From: Gammaproteobacteria bacterium HGW-Gammaproteobacteria-15
GTDB taxonomy: Bacteria; Pseudomonadota; Gammaproteobacteria; Enterobacterales; Alteromonadaceae
Reading direction: 5' to 3'
Assembly (NCBI GenBank): GCA_002840125.1
Contig: PGZF01000003.1
Coordinates: forward strand, 186,001-250,000
DNA: 64,000 nt
Numbering within the stretch: the first letter of the stretch is position 1; each line of letters starts with the position of its first letter. Position numbers and translations under genes: made by a program. The notes under the pieces are model-generated. The model searched no databases. It was not told where the DNA came from and saw only the letters and a program-made list of their open reading frames with translations. This document shows positions 36,670 through 44,457 of this stretch, piece by piece.

Positions 36670-37274
36670 GGATTACATAGCCCCTTGAAATACATTTGAT
36701 GGATGCGAACATCGTGCGCAGCATCCGCACCATTGAAGTCACCAAGCTTGCGTCTTGCCTTTGCATCGCCCGGTAAATCAGCAGGCACAACATCAAGAAT
36801 AGAGTTTGTCCAGCTGTTACTGTTCTTACCAAACCAAGGTGGCGGATATGCTATGGGCTGACTACCTTCATTTACAACATAAAAATCTATTGCTGTCAGA
36901 ATTGCCTGAGCCAATTGTTGTTCTGTGTAACCTTGTCGGGGATGGATACGCCTTGCTTCAGCCTTTTGATAGCCAAACTGGCCGGATAAGATCGAGGGCT
37001 CTCCACCAAAGTACTCAATGGCACATGACAAGTCTGCCCGCTCGAATGGCACAAAAGTAAGCCGGTTATATTTTGGTGCTGATGTTCCGGTAGATGCGAC
37101 ATTTTGAGCACCCAATACAAGACCATATTGCTTGCCGATTTTACGGCTGCTTAGTGTCTGATTGGAGTGCGACAATCGAAAGGTTTGCTGTGAATCGCCG
37201 GTTAAAATAACAAAGAATTGGTGCCGACCTACCGGCACACCATTTAAGTCTCGCGCTAACAGATAGGTTTCCAT
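36639..37274 (-). CDS. Putative papain-like/NlpC-type protein, toxin-like
   Basis: 211 residues from ATG 37274, preceded by a strong GGAGG site; the frame is open 19 codons further but without a better start. The N-terminus has GRHQFFVILTGD (His18), and the C-terminal third has WFGKNSNSWTN (151-155). That order, a His strand first and an N-[SC]-N-[ST]-W/F motif later, is like permuted papain-fold domains found in some effectors and amidases. Here Ser occupies the position where Cys would be expected. No signal peptide. The overlapping membrane-protein gene downstream suggests a toxin-immunity arrangement. Low-confidence assignment. Confidence 0.5.
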   Translation of the reverse strand: METYLLARDLNGVPVGRHQFFVILTGDSQQTFRLSHSNQTLSSRKIGKQYGLVLGAQNVASTGTSAPKYNRLTFVPFERADLSCAIEYFGGEPSILSGQFGYQKAEARRIHPRQGYTEQQLAQAILTAIDFYVVNEGSQPIAYPPPWFGKNSNSWTNSILDVVPADLPGDAKARRKLGDFNGADAAHDVRIHQMYFKGLCNPCTVQNPAYR

Positions 37275-37480
37275 AATTTGCCTCCGTGCTATTAGAACAA
37301 ATACATAAGCTATCAACTGATAATAATGCAAAATTGCAAATATGTAACTTATTTGTTCTTTTTGTGGCTGTGGGATGGGTTTTATTTAATCACTACGACT
37401 ACCATAGAGCTTATACATTGCTTATTGCCCATAGCTTTTTACCCTGCTAGCATCAACATTCCATAATTCAGGGACGTCTT

Positions 37481-37813
37481 ATGCGCTGGACGCGTTTTAC
37501 TTTACCGCTGTTACTGCTTATCTCCCCGCTGGCCTTTGGTCAAAAGCAATATACCGAAGGGTCGTGTTTGTTGCTGCAGCACCAGATGGTGCAGTTTTCA
37601 GCTCAGCCGAATAGCCATAACTACCAAAGTGCTAAGCGTGCATTTGATTATCACTGCCAAAACCCGATACCGGCACCGGTAAAGGATCTGGTGCTGACTA
37701 ATATTCCCGCCAAACCCGTTACGATTGGCAGCGTTAAAAATACGGTATCCACCAAGCCGGTTAATGCAGCAGTTTGGTGGTCAGTAAAATATGCGCAAGT
37801 TATCTGCGCATAA
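37481..37813 (+). CDS. Small secreted hypothetical protein
   Basis: 110 residues with a Sec signal peptide (MRWTRFTLPLLLLISPLAFG, cleavage likely after AFG). Mature part has Cys in EGSCLLLQ, DYHCQNP and VICA. No family recognised. A truncated relative with a nearly identical 5' leader lies at 35687. Its final codons contain the inverted repeat that probably serves as the ccdAB operator. Confidence 0.65.
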   Translation: MRWTRFTLPLLLLISPLAFGQKQYTEGSCLLLQHQMVQFSAQPNSHNYQSAKRAFDYHCQNPIPAPVKDLVLTNIPAKPVTIGSVKNTVSTKPVNAAVWWSVKYAQVICA

Positions 37814-37828
37814 AATTTGCGCTATACT
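37790..37828 (+). promoter_or_regulatory. ccdAB promoter/operator
   Basis: A perfect 8-bp inverted repeat TATGCGCA-N7-TGCGCATA (37790-37812) precedes TATACT (37823-37828), a good -10. The right arm covers the -35 position (TTATCT at 17-bp spacing), so binding by CcdA/CcdB would block RNA polymerase. It overlaps the last codons of the upstream gene. Confidence 0.55.
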
Positions 37829-37859
37829 GCTGCTTATCAACTAACAGCGGAGCTTGAGT

Positions 37860-38090
37860 ATGAACCATACTACAAAAGCAGCCTGTAATACTTCGGTGGA
37901 TGCAGCCTTATTGGCCGAGGCTAAGTCACTTAATATCAGCCCATCTGTGGTGTTAGAGCAGGCTTTACGCAAAGCGGTTAGCCAAGCTAAAGCTGAGTTG
38001 TGGCAGGCAGAAAATGCCGATGCGATAGCAGCCTATAACCAGCACGTTGCTGAGCACGGTACTTTTGCTGAGCGCTTGGAGCAAATTTAG
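37860..38090 (+). CDS. ccdA: CcdA-like antitoxin
   Basis: 76 residues from ATG 37860 (GGAG 9 bp upstream; an in-frame TTG lies 6 bp earlier). N-terminal ribbon-helix-helix (NTSVDAALLAEAKSLNIS), then the toxin-binding tail with the CcdA signature WQAENADAIAAYNQHVAEHGTFAE. Stop overlaps the ccdB start by one base (TAGTG). Confidence 0.88.
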   Translation: MNHTTKAACNTSVDAALLAEAKSLNISPSVVLEQALRKAVSQAKAELWQAENADAIAAYNQHVAEHGTFAERLEQI

Positions 38091-38383
38091 TGCTGCAGCA
38101 ATTTAGCGTTGCCCATATAGAGCAACAGCAGGTTGTGGTGCTGACTAATACCCTGTTTCACAATATTGATGTTTTGCTGGTAGCGCTGATTAAACCTCAA
38201 ACAAAAGCTGCCTTATTATCGCAGTTTCAAATACCGGTCACTATCGAAGAACAAGCCAGTTATATCGACTTGCTGGATATTGCCTCTGTATCGGCAACAC
38301 GTTTAAAAGCCACGGAAATCAACATGCAAAGTTACCGCGAGCAAATCAAAGCAGGTCTTGATCTGCTGATTGATGGCTTTTGA
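38090..38383 (+). CDS. ccdB: CcdB-like gyrase toxin
   Basis: 97 residues starting with GTG. The fold pattern of CcdB is visible: N-terminal strands, a VVVLTNTLF strand, central KPQTKAALLSQFQIPV and the C-terminal helix IKAGLDLLIDGF. F-plasmid CcdB ends Trp-Gly-Ile, and those residues are needed to poison gyrase. Here the end is Asp-Gly-Phe, so the mode of gyrase contact may differ or activity may be reduced. Paired with ccdA. Confidence 0.82.
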   Translation: MLQQFSVAHIEQQQVVVLTNTLFHNIDVLLVALIKPQTKAALLSQFQIPVTIEEQASYIDLLDIASVSATRLKATEINMQSYREQIKAGLDLLIDGF

Positions 38384-38552
38384 GACAACCGGTTGCAGTA
38401 TTTTACTGCTGTCATTTCTCGCTTTGTCAGCGTGCAGCTTAGTAACGCAGCCAGTGTCAGAAAATTGGCCAGAGTTTAACTGTACCAGTAGAGAAATGGT
38501 TTTAACCTTTGTCGACTGTCGGTTTTGTGCTAAAGCAGGCGCTTACCAATAG
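38373..38552 (+). CDS. Small putative lipoprotein
   Basis: 59 residues from ATG 38373, overlapping the end of ccdB by 11 bp. A hydrophobic leader ends in a lipobox (LALSAC), followed by a short Cys-rich mature part (FVDCRFCAK). No family recognised. It could be a small outer-membrane lipoprotein or an accidental frame; the good lipobox favours the former. Confidence 0.4.
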   Translation: MAFETTGCSILLLSFLALSACSLVTQPVSENWPEFNCTSREMVLTFVDCRFCAKAGAYQ

Positions 38553-38664
38553 CCCTGCAACACGCTCTATTTTTTATCTGCAGGCTATTATTGCGTATCA
38601 AATTTCTATAACAGCCAGTACTATAAAAACGTTAACTTAACTGTACTTTAAAAGGGATACTTTC

Positions 38665-38979
38665 ATGTTTATTACCAATACCGAAACCCTGCCCGGCAAA
38701 ACCATTATAGATTGTTTTGGTGTCGTCTCCGGCAGTACGGTGCGGGCCAAACATGTTGGCCGCGATATTATGGCCGGGTTAAAAAATGTGTTTGGCGGTG
38801 AGCTGCGCGGCTATACCGAATTGTTAAATGAGTCGCGCGATCAGGCTCTGCAACGGATGACCGATCAGGCCACGCAGTTGGGCGCCAATGCCATCATCAA
38901 TGTGCGCTTTTCCACTTCATCTGTGGCCGCCGGTGCCGCTGAAATCTATGTCTATGGCACGGCAGTGCGCGTGGAGTAA
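38665..38979 (+). CDS. ybjQ: YbjQ family protein (UPF0145)
   Basis: 104 residues with the full YbjQ pattern: NTETLPGKTI, FGVVSGSTVRAKHVGRDI, GGELRGYTELLNESRDQAL and ANAIINVRFSTSS. YbjQ proteins form pentameric rings of unknown function. Followed after 3 bp by a second YbjQ-type gene and then by an M48 peptidase, so it leads a three-gene operon. Confidence 0.92.
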   Translation: MFITNTETLPGKTIIDCFGVVSGSTVRAKHVGRDIMAGLKNVFGGELRGYTELLNESRDQALQRMTDQATQLGANAIINVRFSTSSVAAGAAEIYVYGTAVRVE

Positions 38980-38982
38980 GCG

Positions 38983-39447
38983 ATGATTGCATTTCTGGGG
39001 TTTATAACCTTATTACTGCTGGGCTTTTTTGTTGGCCGCTATCTGGAAAGCCAGCATTTTAGCAGCATCCGGCAACGGGAAGCCGAGCTGGTGGTCTTAC
39101 CCAATACCAATAGCCGTTACCTGCTGATCCCAATGCAGCAGATTGAGCGCAGCGAGCTGGTTACCGGCAGCGTAGTGATTTCGATTGACTACTTTAAACG
39201 TATTGTCGCCGACCTGCGCAGCCTGATTGGCGGCCCGGTGCAAAGCTATGAAACCTTGCTTGATCGGGCGCGGCGTGAGGCTATATTACGGATGAAAGAA
39301 AGCTGTCCGGGTGCCAGCCAAATCATAAATGTGCGCGTTGAAACCTCGTCGATATACAACGCCGCCGGTAATGGCATCGGCTCGGTCGAATTACTGGCCT
39401 ATGGCACGGCCATTTACGGTCAGGTACAGGCCACGAATGGCCTATAA
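38983..39447 (+). CDS. Membrane-anchored YbjQ-like protein
   Basis: 154 residues: an N-terminal membrane helix (MIAFLGFITLLLLGFFVGRY) followed by a YbjQ domain (VTGSVVISIDYFKRIVADL, GGPVQSYETLLDRARREAILRM, ASQIINVRVETSS). It is paralogous to the preceding soluble gene. Its 3' end overlaps the peptidase gene by 11 bp. Confidence 0.85.
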   Translation: MIAFLGFITLLLLGFFVGRYLESQHFSSIRQREAELVVLPNTNSRYLLIPMQQIERSELVTGSVVISIDYFKRIVADLRSLIGGPVQSYETLLDRARREAILRMKESCPGASQIINVRVETSSIYNAAGNGIGSVELLAYGTAIYGQVQATNGL

Positions 39448-40237
39448 AGGACGGCTGCCAACAGATAATCACAACGTCAGCCACCAGCAGCCGGCCAAGG
39501 AATTGTTACTGCTGGGCTCGGCTTTACTGTTGGCGATGGCACTGATTTACCTGCTGCTGGGGCTGTTGATCGACAGAGTAGTCAGTTCACTTGATCCTGA
39601 ACTGGAATACAAATGGTTCGGCCATTTTGCTACTGTGCCCAACCCGCCTGGTGCGCAGCAGCAAGCCTTACAACAACTGACTAACCAGCTGCAGCAATGC
39701 AGTGCTGTGACCTATCCGGTACAACTGCGTTTTATCGAGCAGAATATCAGCAACGCCGGTGTGCTTCCGGGTGGTATCATGCTGGTGTATCAGGGCTTGT
39801 TAAAGCAGGTAAACAGTGAAAATGCGCTGAGCTTTGTTTTGGCTCATGAGCTGGCGCATTTAGAGCACCGTGATCATTTGCGGGGCTTGGGGCGGGCGCT
39901 GGTGTTAGCCAGCCTGGCGTATGGTGTCACCGGCAGCAGCAGTGCCAGTCAATGGTTTATGCCGGCTACAGAGCTGGGGCTGTCGCAGCATTCACAACAA
40001 CGTGAACTGGCCGCCGATGCCAAAGCGCTGGAGATACTCCATTGCCACTATGGTCATACCGGCGGTGCCGAAGATTTTTTCAAAGTAATGCAACAGCAGA
40101 GTAGTTCCGCTTTACCGGACTGGTTTGATAGCCACCCGGCGCTGGCGAAACGTTTAGCGCAGCTGGCACTGTTACAACAGCAACAGGGTTATCCGGTTAA
40201 AGCCGCTACGCCTTTACCCGACATGCTGCAACCTTAA
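39437..40237 (+). CDS. M48-family membrane metallopeptidase
   Basis: 266 residues from ATG 39437. One membrane span at 22-47, then an M48 catalytic domain with the zinc motif HELAH (137-141) and a downstream Glu region (QQRELAADAKALEIL). The conserved SHPALAKRL near the C-terminus is typical of secreted or periplasmic M48 peptidases. Encoded with two YbjQ-family proteins, which may be partners or substrates. Confidence 0.88.
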   Translation: MAYKGRLPTDNHNVSHQQPAKELLLLGSALLLAMALIYLLLGLLIDRVVSSLDPELEYKWFGHFATVPNPPGAQQQALQQLTNQLQQCSAVTYPVQLRFIEQNISNAGVLPGGIMLVYQGLLKQVNSENALSFVLAHELAHLEHRDHLRGLGRALVLASLAYGVTGSSSASQWFMPATELGLSQHSQQRELAADAKALEILHCHYGHTGGAEDFFKVMQQQSSSALPDWFDSHPALAKRLAQLALLQQQQGYPVKAATPLPDMLQP

Positions 40238-40291
40238 ATGAGGCAGCTTGTTCTGCATTGATGCTGGTTAACCAGCGTGCGGTTATCTCTG

Positions 40292-40600
40292 TCAGCTGTG
40301 CAGACGCATCCTGGCGGCAATAGCGCCTTCGTTAATCTCGGCTTGTGTTAGCAATACGCCATTAGCCGGGAGCCGGTACTGGCGGGTATTGTGCTGGTAC
40401 TGCAAGGGCTCGCCGCTGGACTGATCAAAAATAACGTAAAATGCGCCGACATAATTAGCCTGCAGAGTATAGTGCTCAGCCCCGCGCTGCTGCACAGGGT
40501 CGCTGCAGGCTGAAAGCGAGCAACTCAAGCCCAGCGCAAACAGGCAGTAAAATGCAGCTATGTCTGCGCCAAATAACACTTTTGGTTTGTTGATGCTCAT
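40292..40600 (-). CDS. Small hypothetical lipoprotein
   Basis: 102 residues with a hydrophobic leader ending in a lipobox (SLSAC). The mature part is polar with no known domain. It is 28 bp downstream of the membrane protein gene at 40629 on the same strand and is probably the third gene of that operon. Confidence 0.55.
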   Translation of the reverse strand: MSINKPKVLFGADIAAFYCLFALGLSCSLSACSDPVQQRGAEHYTLQANYVGAFYVIFDQSSGEPLQYQHNTRQYRLPANGVLLTQAEINEGAIAARMRLHS

Positions 40601-40628
40601 GTTTTGGATAAGTAGTTCCCCCCGAGGA

Positions 40629-41159
40629 CTAATCAGTTCCGGTTTTACTTGTGCTGAACTGTGGCAATAAGCGGCATTTCTGCCTGTCAGGTGTCTCTTC
40701 GCAGTCTGCCCGAGTCAGTTCAATGCAGTGCTCTGGCGTAACAGTAAAAACCATCACTTTATCGTGTAACCATTGGCGTGATTGTAGCTCGCATTCGCTA
40801 TAACCCTGCGCTTGCAGGTAGCTAGCGGTAGGATAATGAATAAGTTGTGGCAGAATTACTGCGATACCTAACCCGATAAAGAAAATCAGGCTTGCCCGCT
40901 TATTTTGCGCAGCACTTACTGCCTTGCCTTGAAGTTTCCGCACACCAAAATACAGCAACATACAACCAATTATTGCCGCACCCAAACAGTAAAAAGCACC
41001 TTTATTTAACGTCACCGCTTCAGCATGGCTGAACAAGCCTTTAAGCAGTAGTGATAGATAATAGCCAAAATAACTAAAACCAAAGGCTGTGAGAGTTGCA
41101 AATACTCCAAGCCCTGCAGCCAATTTCCACGGTGCCAGTTCATTTTCGTCTTTATGCAT
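40629..41159 (-). CDS. Multi-span membrane protein, possible immunity partner
   Basis: 176 residues from ATG 41159, which overlaps the preceding stop by one base (TGATG). Four hydrophobic helices: near 11-33, 47-67, 87-105 and a C-terminal soluble domain with several Cys (SECELQ, EHCIEL, ADCEE, RQKCRLL). The Cys-rich part is probably periplasmic. No family recognised. Encoded with a protein that has a membrane-inserting hairpin, so immunity is a reasonable guess. Confidence 0.55.
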   Translation of the reverse strand: MHKDENELAPWKLAAGLGVFATLTAFGFSYFGYYLSLLLKGLFSHAEAVTLNKGAFYCLGAAIIGCMLLYFGVRKLQGKAVSAAQNKRASLIFFIGLGIAVILPQLIHYPTASYLQAQGYSECELQSRQWLHDKVMVFTVTPEHCIELTRADCEETPDRQKCRLLPQFSTSKTGTD

Positions 41160-42034
41160 CAAAATAGCCTTGGTGACAGGAAACGGTCCAGTTGATGTTT
41201 GGCTGCATCAATAACAATTCTGCGGGCAGAGTCGACGATATAATCCAGCACTGGCTTGGCGGCTTTCGCAGCTGTCTGTGTTGCTTTGTTCTGCAGGTTA
41301 CGGCGCACTTGTTGCGCGTAGTTTTGTGTTCTGTCTGATAGCTCTTCCAAGCCTTTCACAACCTTATCTGAAATACCAAACTGTTTATCTAAAGAATTAA
41401 GTGCGGGCGTTAATATAAGACCAACCAGCACTACCGCAGCTATAGGGCCAACTGCAATACCAATGGCAGCGCCAACGGCAATAGCACCCCAGGCAACTCC
41501 TGCAGTAATTGCAACTTTTACTACGTCAACGGCCAGATTACCAATTAGTTGAGTGAGAGTGGCTTCATCCCGCAAAAAGAAATCGGCAACCCTGTAAGCG
41601 CCCACCAGATAAAGTGTAAGAATACCACCTGATCTGACGGCAGCCTGTGCAGCATGCTTGCCCAAACCTAAAGCCATTACCTGAGTGTTGTTTGCCAGAT
41701 AACGGGTGCCGGTGAGCACTCTGCGTAGCCCTGCGTGGCCTTTAAGTATAATGTAAGACTTACCGTTATAAGATTTAACATACGCTTGGCCTAAGCCACC
41801 TAGTGCATAACCGAGCTGCACCAGTTTCGACATGTCTCCACCAAGAGCGAGGTAGTTGGCGCCAAACTCAAGCGTACCCCTTATTTGGTCCCAGAGAGAT
41901 TTCGCTTGAGTATTGCCTCGCGCTGCCTGACTATTGACAATTTCATCCATCATTTCCACAGAGATCACACAGACTTCGTGCTGGTTTTCTTGGATAACGC
42001 GCTGCATACCGCGCTTTTGTTGATCCGTCAGCAT
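41159..42034 (-). CDS. Putative membrane-active toxin/effector-like protein
   Basis: 291 residues with no signal peptide. A soluble N-terminal half is followed by a Gly/Ala-rich hydrophobic hairpin at about 180-215 (ITAGVAWGAIAVGAAIGIA, GPIAAVVLVGLILTPAL). A charged, helical tail follows. This is the same plan as the product at 14688-15743; both have a GP-[VI] turn between the two hydrophobic helices. The overlapping downstream membrane-protein gene completes the pair. Consistent with a pore-forming effector; secretion route unknown. Confidence 0.55.
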   Translation of the reverse strand: MLTDQQKRGMQRVIQENQHEVCVISVEMMDEIVNSQAARGNTQAKSLWDQIRGTLEFGANYLALGGDMSKLVQLGYALGGLGQAYVKSYNGKSYIILKGHAGLRRVLTGTRYLANNTQVMALGLGKHAAQAAVRSGGILTLYLVGAYRVADFFLRDEATLTQLIGNLAVDVVKVAITAGVAWGAIAVGAAIGIAVGPIAAVVLVGLILTPALNSLDKQFGISDKVVKGLEELSDRTQNYAQQVRRNLQNKATQTAAKAAKPVLDYIVDSARRIVIDAAKHQLDRFLSPRLF

Positions 42035-42211
42035 AAAATTTCCTTAAGTTAAGCAGAAAGACTATCTGTCAGATTTTAAACATCATGCTTTGTTTGTTCA
42101 AATTAAATTTACATATAATTAAATCATGATTGGCGGGGAAGAAGCTCACATCCTCGGGGTTAGGCCTTGGAGGTTGCGTTTGACCTATAAGGATGAAATA
42201 CCACGCTTTTA

Positions 42212-42511
42212 CTACATTGATGGTTCAAATAAGTGCCGGGTGGCTTCCATTTGCTGGTGTAATATTCGTAACACAAATATATCGTGCTTACGGCTGCGGT
42301 AAAAAATGGCATGGCGTTGGTGATCATGACGCCGGATCCCTGCGCCAATATCCGTATGCTCCTGCCCCATAAGAGGGGATTCAGACAACAGACCCAACAC
42401 GTACTCCAACTCCTTGGTGTAAGCATCAGCCTGACGCACGCCAAAGTTAAGCAAGGTATATTCGTAAATACTGGCAAAGTCTGCTGCGGCAAGCTTCGAC
42501 AGCTTATACAT
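42212..42511 (-). CDS. parE: ParE/RelE-family toxin
   Basis: 99 residues: KLSKLAAADFASIYEYTLLNFGVRQADAY, the ParE N-terminal helices, then GAGIRRHDHQRHAIFYR and the C-terminal strand DIFVLRILHQQM. ParE toxins inhibit gyrase. It overlaps the antitoxin gene by 8 bp and ends about 175 bp from the toxin-like gene on its downstream side. Confidence 0.88.
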   Translation of the reverse strand: MYKLSKLAAADFASIYEYTLLNFGVRQADAYTKELEYVLGLLSESPLMGQEHTDIGAGIRRHDHQRHAIFYRSRKHDIFVLRILHQQMEATRHLFEPSM

Positions 42512-42746
42512 GGTGCTTTTGCTTCACCTGATCAGCAATCTGGCTTAGTGTTAAATCACTTTCTCCACTTTGTTCACCCGCGGCAACAGCCTGCCTTAGC
42601 ACTGCCATTTGGTTTTCCTGGCGCTCTAGTAAGCGTAGGGCTGAACGCATTACTTCGCTGGTTGAGCCATAGCGGCCCGATTCAAGCAATTTACTGACAA
42701 AGTCATCAAGCTGCGGGCCTATGGTAACGCTGGTGGTTCTGGCCAT
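42504..42746 (-). CDS. parD: ParD-like antitoxin (ribbon-helix-helix)
   Basis: 80 residues from ATG 42746; the frame is open further upstream but MARTTSVTIGPQLDDFVSKLLESGRYGSTSEVMRSAL, named only as the conserved domain, begins here. The RHH domain autoregulates the operon and the C-terminal tail binds ParE. A TGTGT...ACACA imperfect repeat lies just upstream (about 42759-42778). Confidence 0.88.
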   Translation of the reverse strand: MARTTSVTIGPQLDDFVSKLLESGRYGSTSEVMRSALRLLERQENQMAVLRQAVAAGEQSGESDLTLSQIADQVKQKHHV

Positions 42747-42870
42747 GATCGTACCTCTGTGTGAATAGTTAACACAAAGTGTAGCATCTGCAGAAATGAG
42801 TGCAAAGGTGGTTGAGCAAGCACCGTGTACCGTGTCGCTGAAGAAGCCGGGCAAAACGCAGCATTCTGGC

Positions 42871-43116
42871 TTACTTAAACCGCACTTGCTGCAAATGCGG
42901 GTTGGTAACCATCACTTCAAGCTGCGCAATATCATCCAGCACCACCAGCTGTTCGCTGTCGTTTTGCTTAATTACCAAGCACTCCTGCCGCTGGTCGTTA
43001 TAGCGGGTGGTTTCGGCTGTACCAGTAAGCACAGTACCTGAGCTTAGTGTTAGCTGTAGCGGGTAATGGTACAGACAGACGATTTCAATATAATCATGCA
43101 AGTCGCACTTAAGCAT
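42871..43116 (-). CDS. rof: Rho-binding antiterminator Rof
   Basis: 81 residues. Rof (YaeO) binds Rho and blocks its RNA-binding site. The family start CDLHDYIEIVCLYHYPLQLTL is evident, followed by SGTVLTGTA and the C-terminal VVLDDIAQLEVM. Strong GGGAGG site before ATG 43116. Single gene, pointing away from the outer-membrane gene. Confidence 0.85.
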   Translation of the reverse strand: MLKCDLHDYIEIVCLYHYPLQLTLSSGTVLTGTAETTRYNDQRQECLVIKQNDSEQLVVLDDIAQLEVMVTNPHLQQVRFK

Positions 43117-43203
43117 AACGCCTCCCGGGCGGTTAGTATTTTAGTTCATAAGCGGTTAAGTCCATACTAGATATACTGCACAACTTTTTATTATGGAAGA
43201 GCT

Positions 43204-44432
43204 ATGTTTTACAACCGCAGTATTTGCTTTGGTATCATCCTGTTACTCACAGCGACATCCCTGCAGGCAAGCAACGGCTGGCATGGCCCTGAGCCCTTTC
43301 GGCTGGAACGGTTAGACGGTCGCCAGTTTGATTACAATATAGAAAGTTTTCTGCAACGCCTCAGTTTTACTGAGCAGCCAATACAAACTGCCAGCCCTTT
43401 GTGGCAGCAAAATGGCTGGTATGGTAGCGGCGGTAGCAGCAGAGGCAAAGAGTTCTATGTGCATTCGCTGATACAGCAAAAACTCAGCTTTGATGCGCCG
43501 GTGTTTGCCGGCTTCAGGCATAAACGTTCTGAAGATCTGGACGGCCGCTATGACAGAACCCTGTTTGGCGTTGGTTATCAGGCTGATCAGCAGTGGGAAT
43601 TGGGTGTCTGGGGCGATGTAAGTGGTGCCAAAGAGGAAATGGACCTGCAGTTTGAAGCTCTCCGCGCTTATGATGACGGCAGTTATGCCACCGCAGCCGT
43701 AGTGCTGGCTGATGTATTTTATAATAGTAAAACCTACAGCGATAACCGCTATGAGCAAACCCCGGTAACACTTTATCTGGCCGGGGCTAAAATGCTAGGC
43801 CAGCAGCAGCTGGCTGGTTTTGTTAATCTTAACCTGACGACACGCTATGCAGATGAGCAGGCGCAGCAATTATTTACGGACAAACAATACTCCGCTGGTG
43901 TGAACTGGCAGCGGGATTTGTTACACGGCGCCCGTGTGCTGGTGCAGGCTCAGGGGCTGTATGGCCGGCGTAGTGCCAGTGCTTTGCTAACTGCCCCCAG
44001 CAGGCAGACTGGTTGCTGGTAAGACGATTTCAGCAATTAAATGCCGAATGGCAGCAGGCACCCGCAGCAGATTCGCTTAGCTTTGGCTTACAGGCCAATC
44101 GTTTAACCGAGCAAGACAGCCGGGCCAGCCAGGTGCGCACTGCGGCTGAATACCGGCGTGAAGCTTTTGCTTATGTCAGAACTGAACGGCCAATCAGTGA
44201 AAACTGGCTATGGCGCCCTACGCTATATACCGGTTATGCCAACGTAAGTAGTGAATTACGCCAGCATAGTGATGAGCCGCTGAAAGACAAAGGTTGGCTG
44301 GCAAAAGTAAGCCCAAATGTAGTTTGGCAGCTAAGTGAATTAACCGGCGCTTATCTGACAATTAACCCTACTGTTAAACTGCACAATTTACAGTTTGGCG
44401 GCGGCAACGTGCAGGTTTTCGTGCCATTTTAA
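43204..44432 (+). pseudogene. Outer-membrane beta-barrel-like protein gene with a frameshift
   Basis: A first frame (43204-44022, 272 codons) starts with a signal peptide (MFYNRSICFGIILLLTATSLQAS) and shows alternating barrel-like strands. It stops at a TAA. A second frame directly continues the protein to 44432 and ends in the outer-membrane C-terminal signature (VQVFVPF). The break coincides with a run of five C at 43994-43998; one more C would restore a single protein of about 409 residues (TAPQQADWLLV across the joint). Either a recent mutation, a sequencing error or a phase-variable tract. Family not recognised. Confidence 0.65.
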
Positions 44433-44457
44433 AGCCGGCCGTTTAAGCTGTTAATGA

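Noticed and set aside
42160-42492. Minus-strand open frame of 110 codons overlapping parE
   Set aside because: Out-of-frame shadow of the ParE gene, which has clear family similarity.
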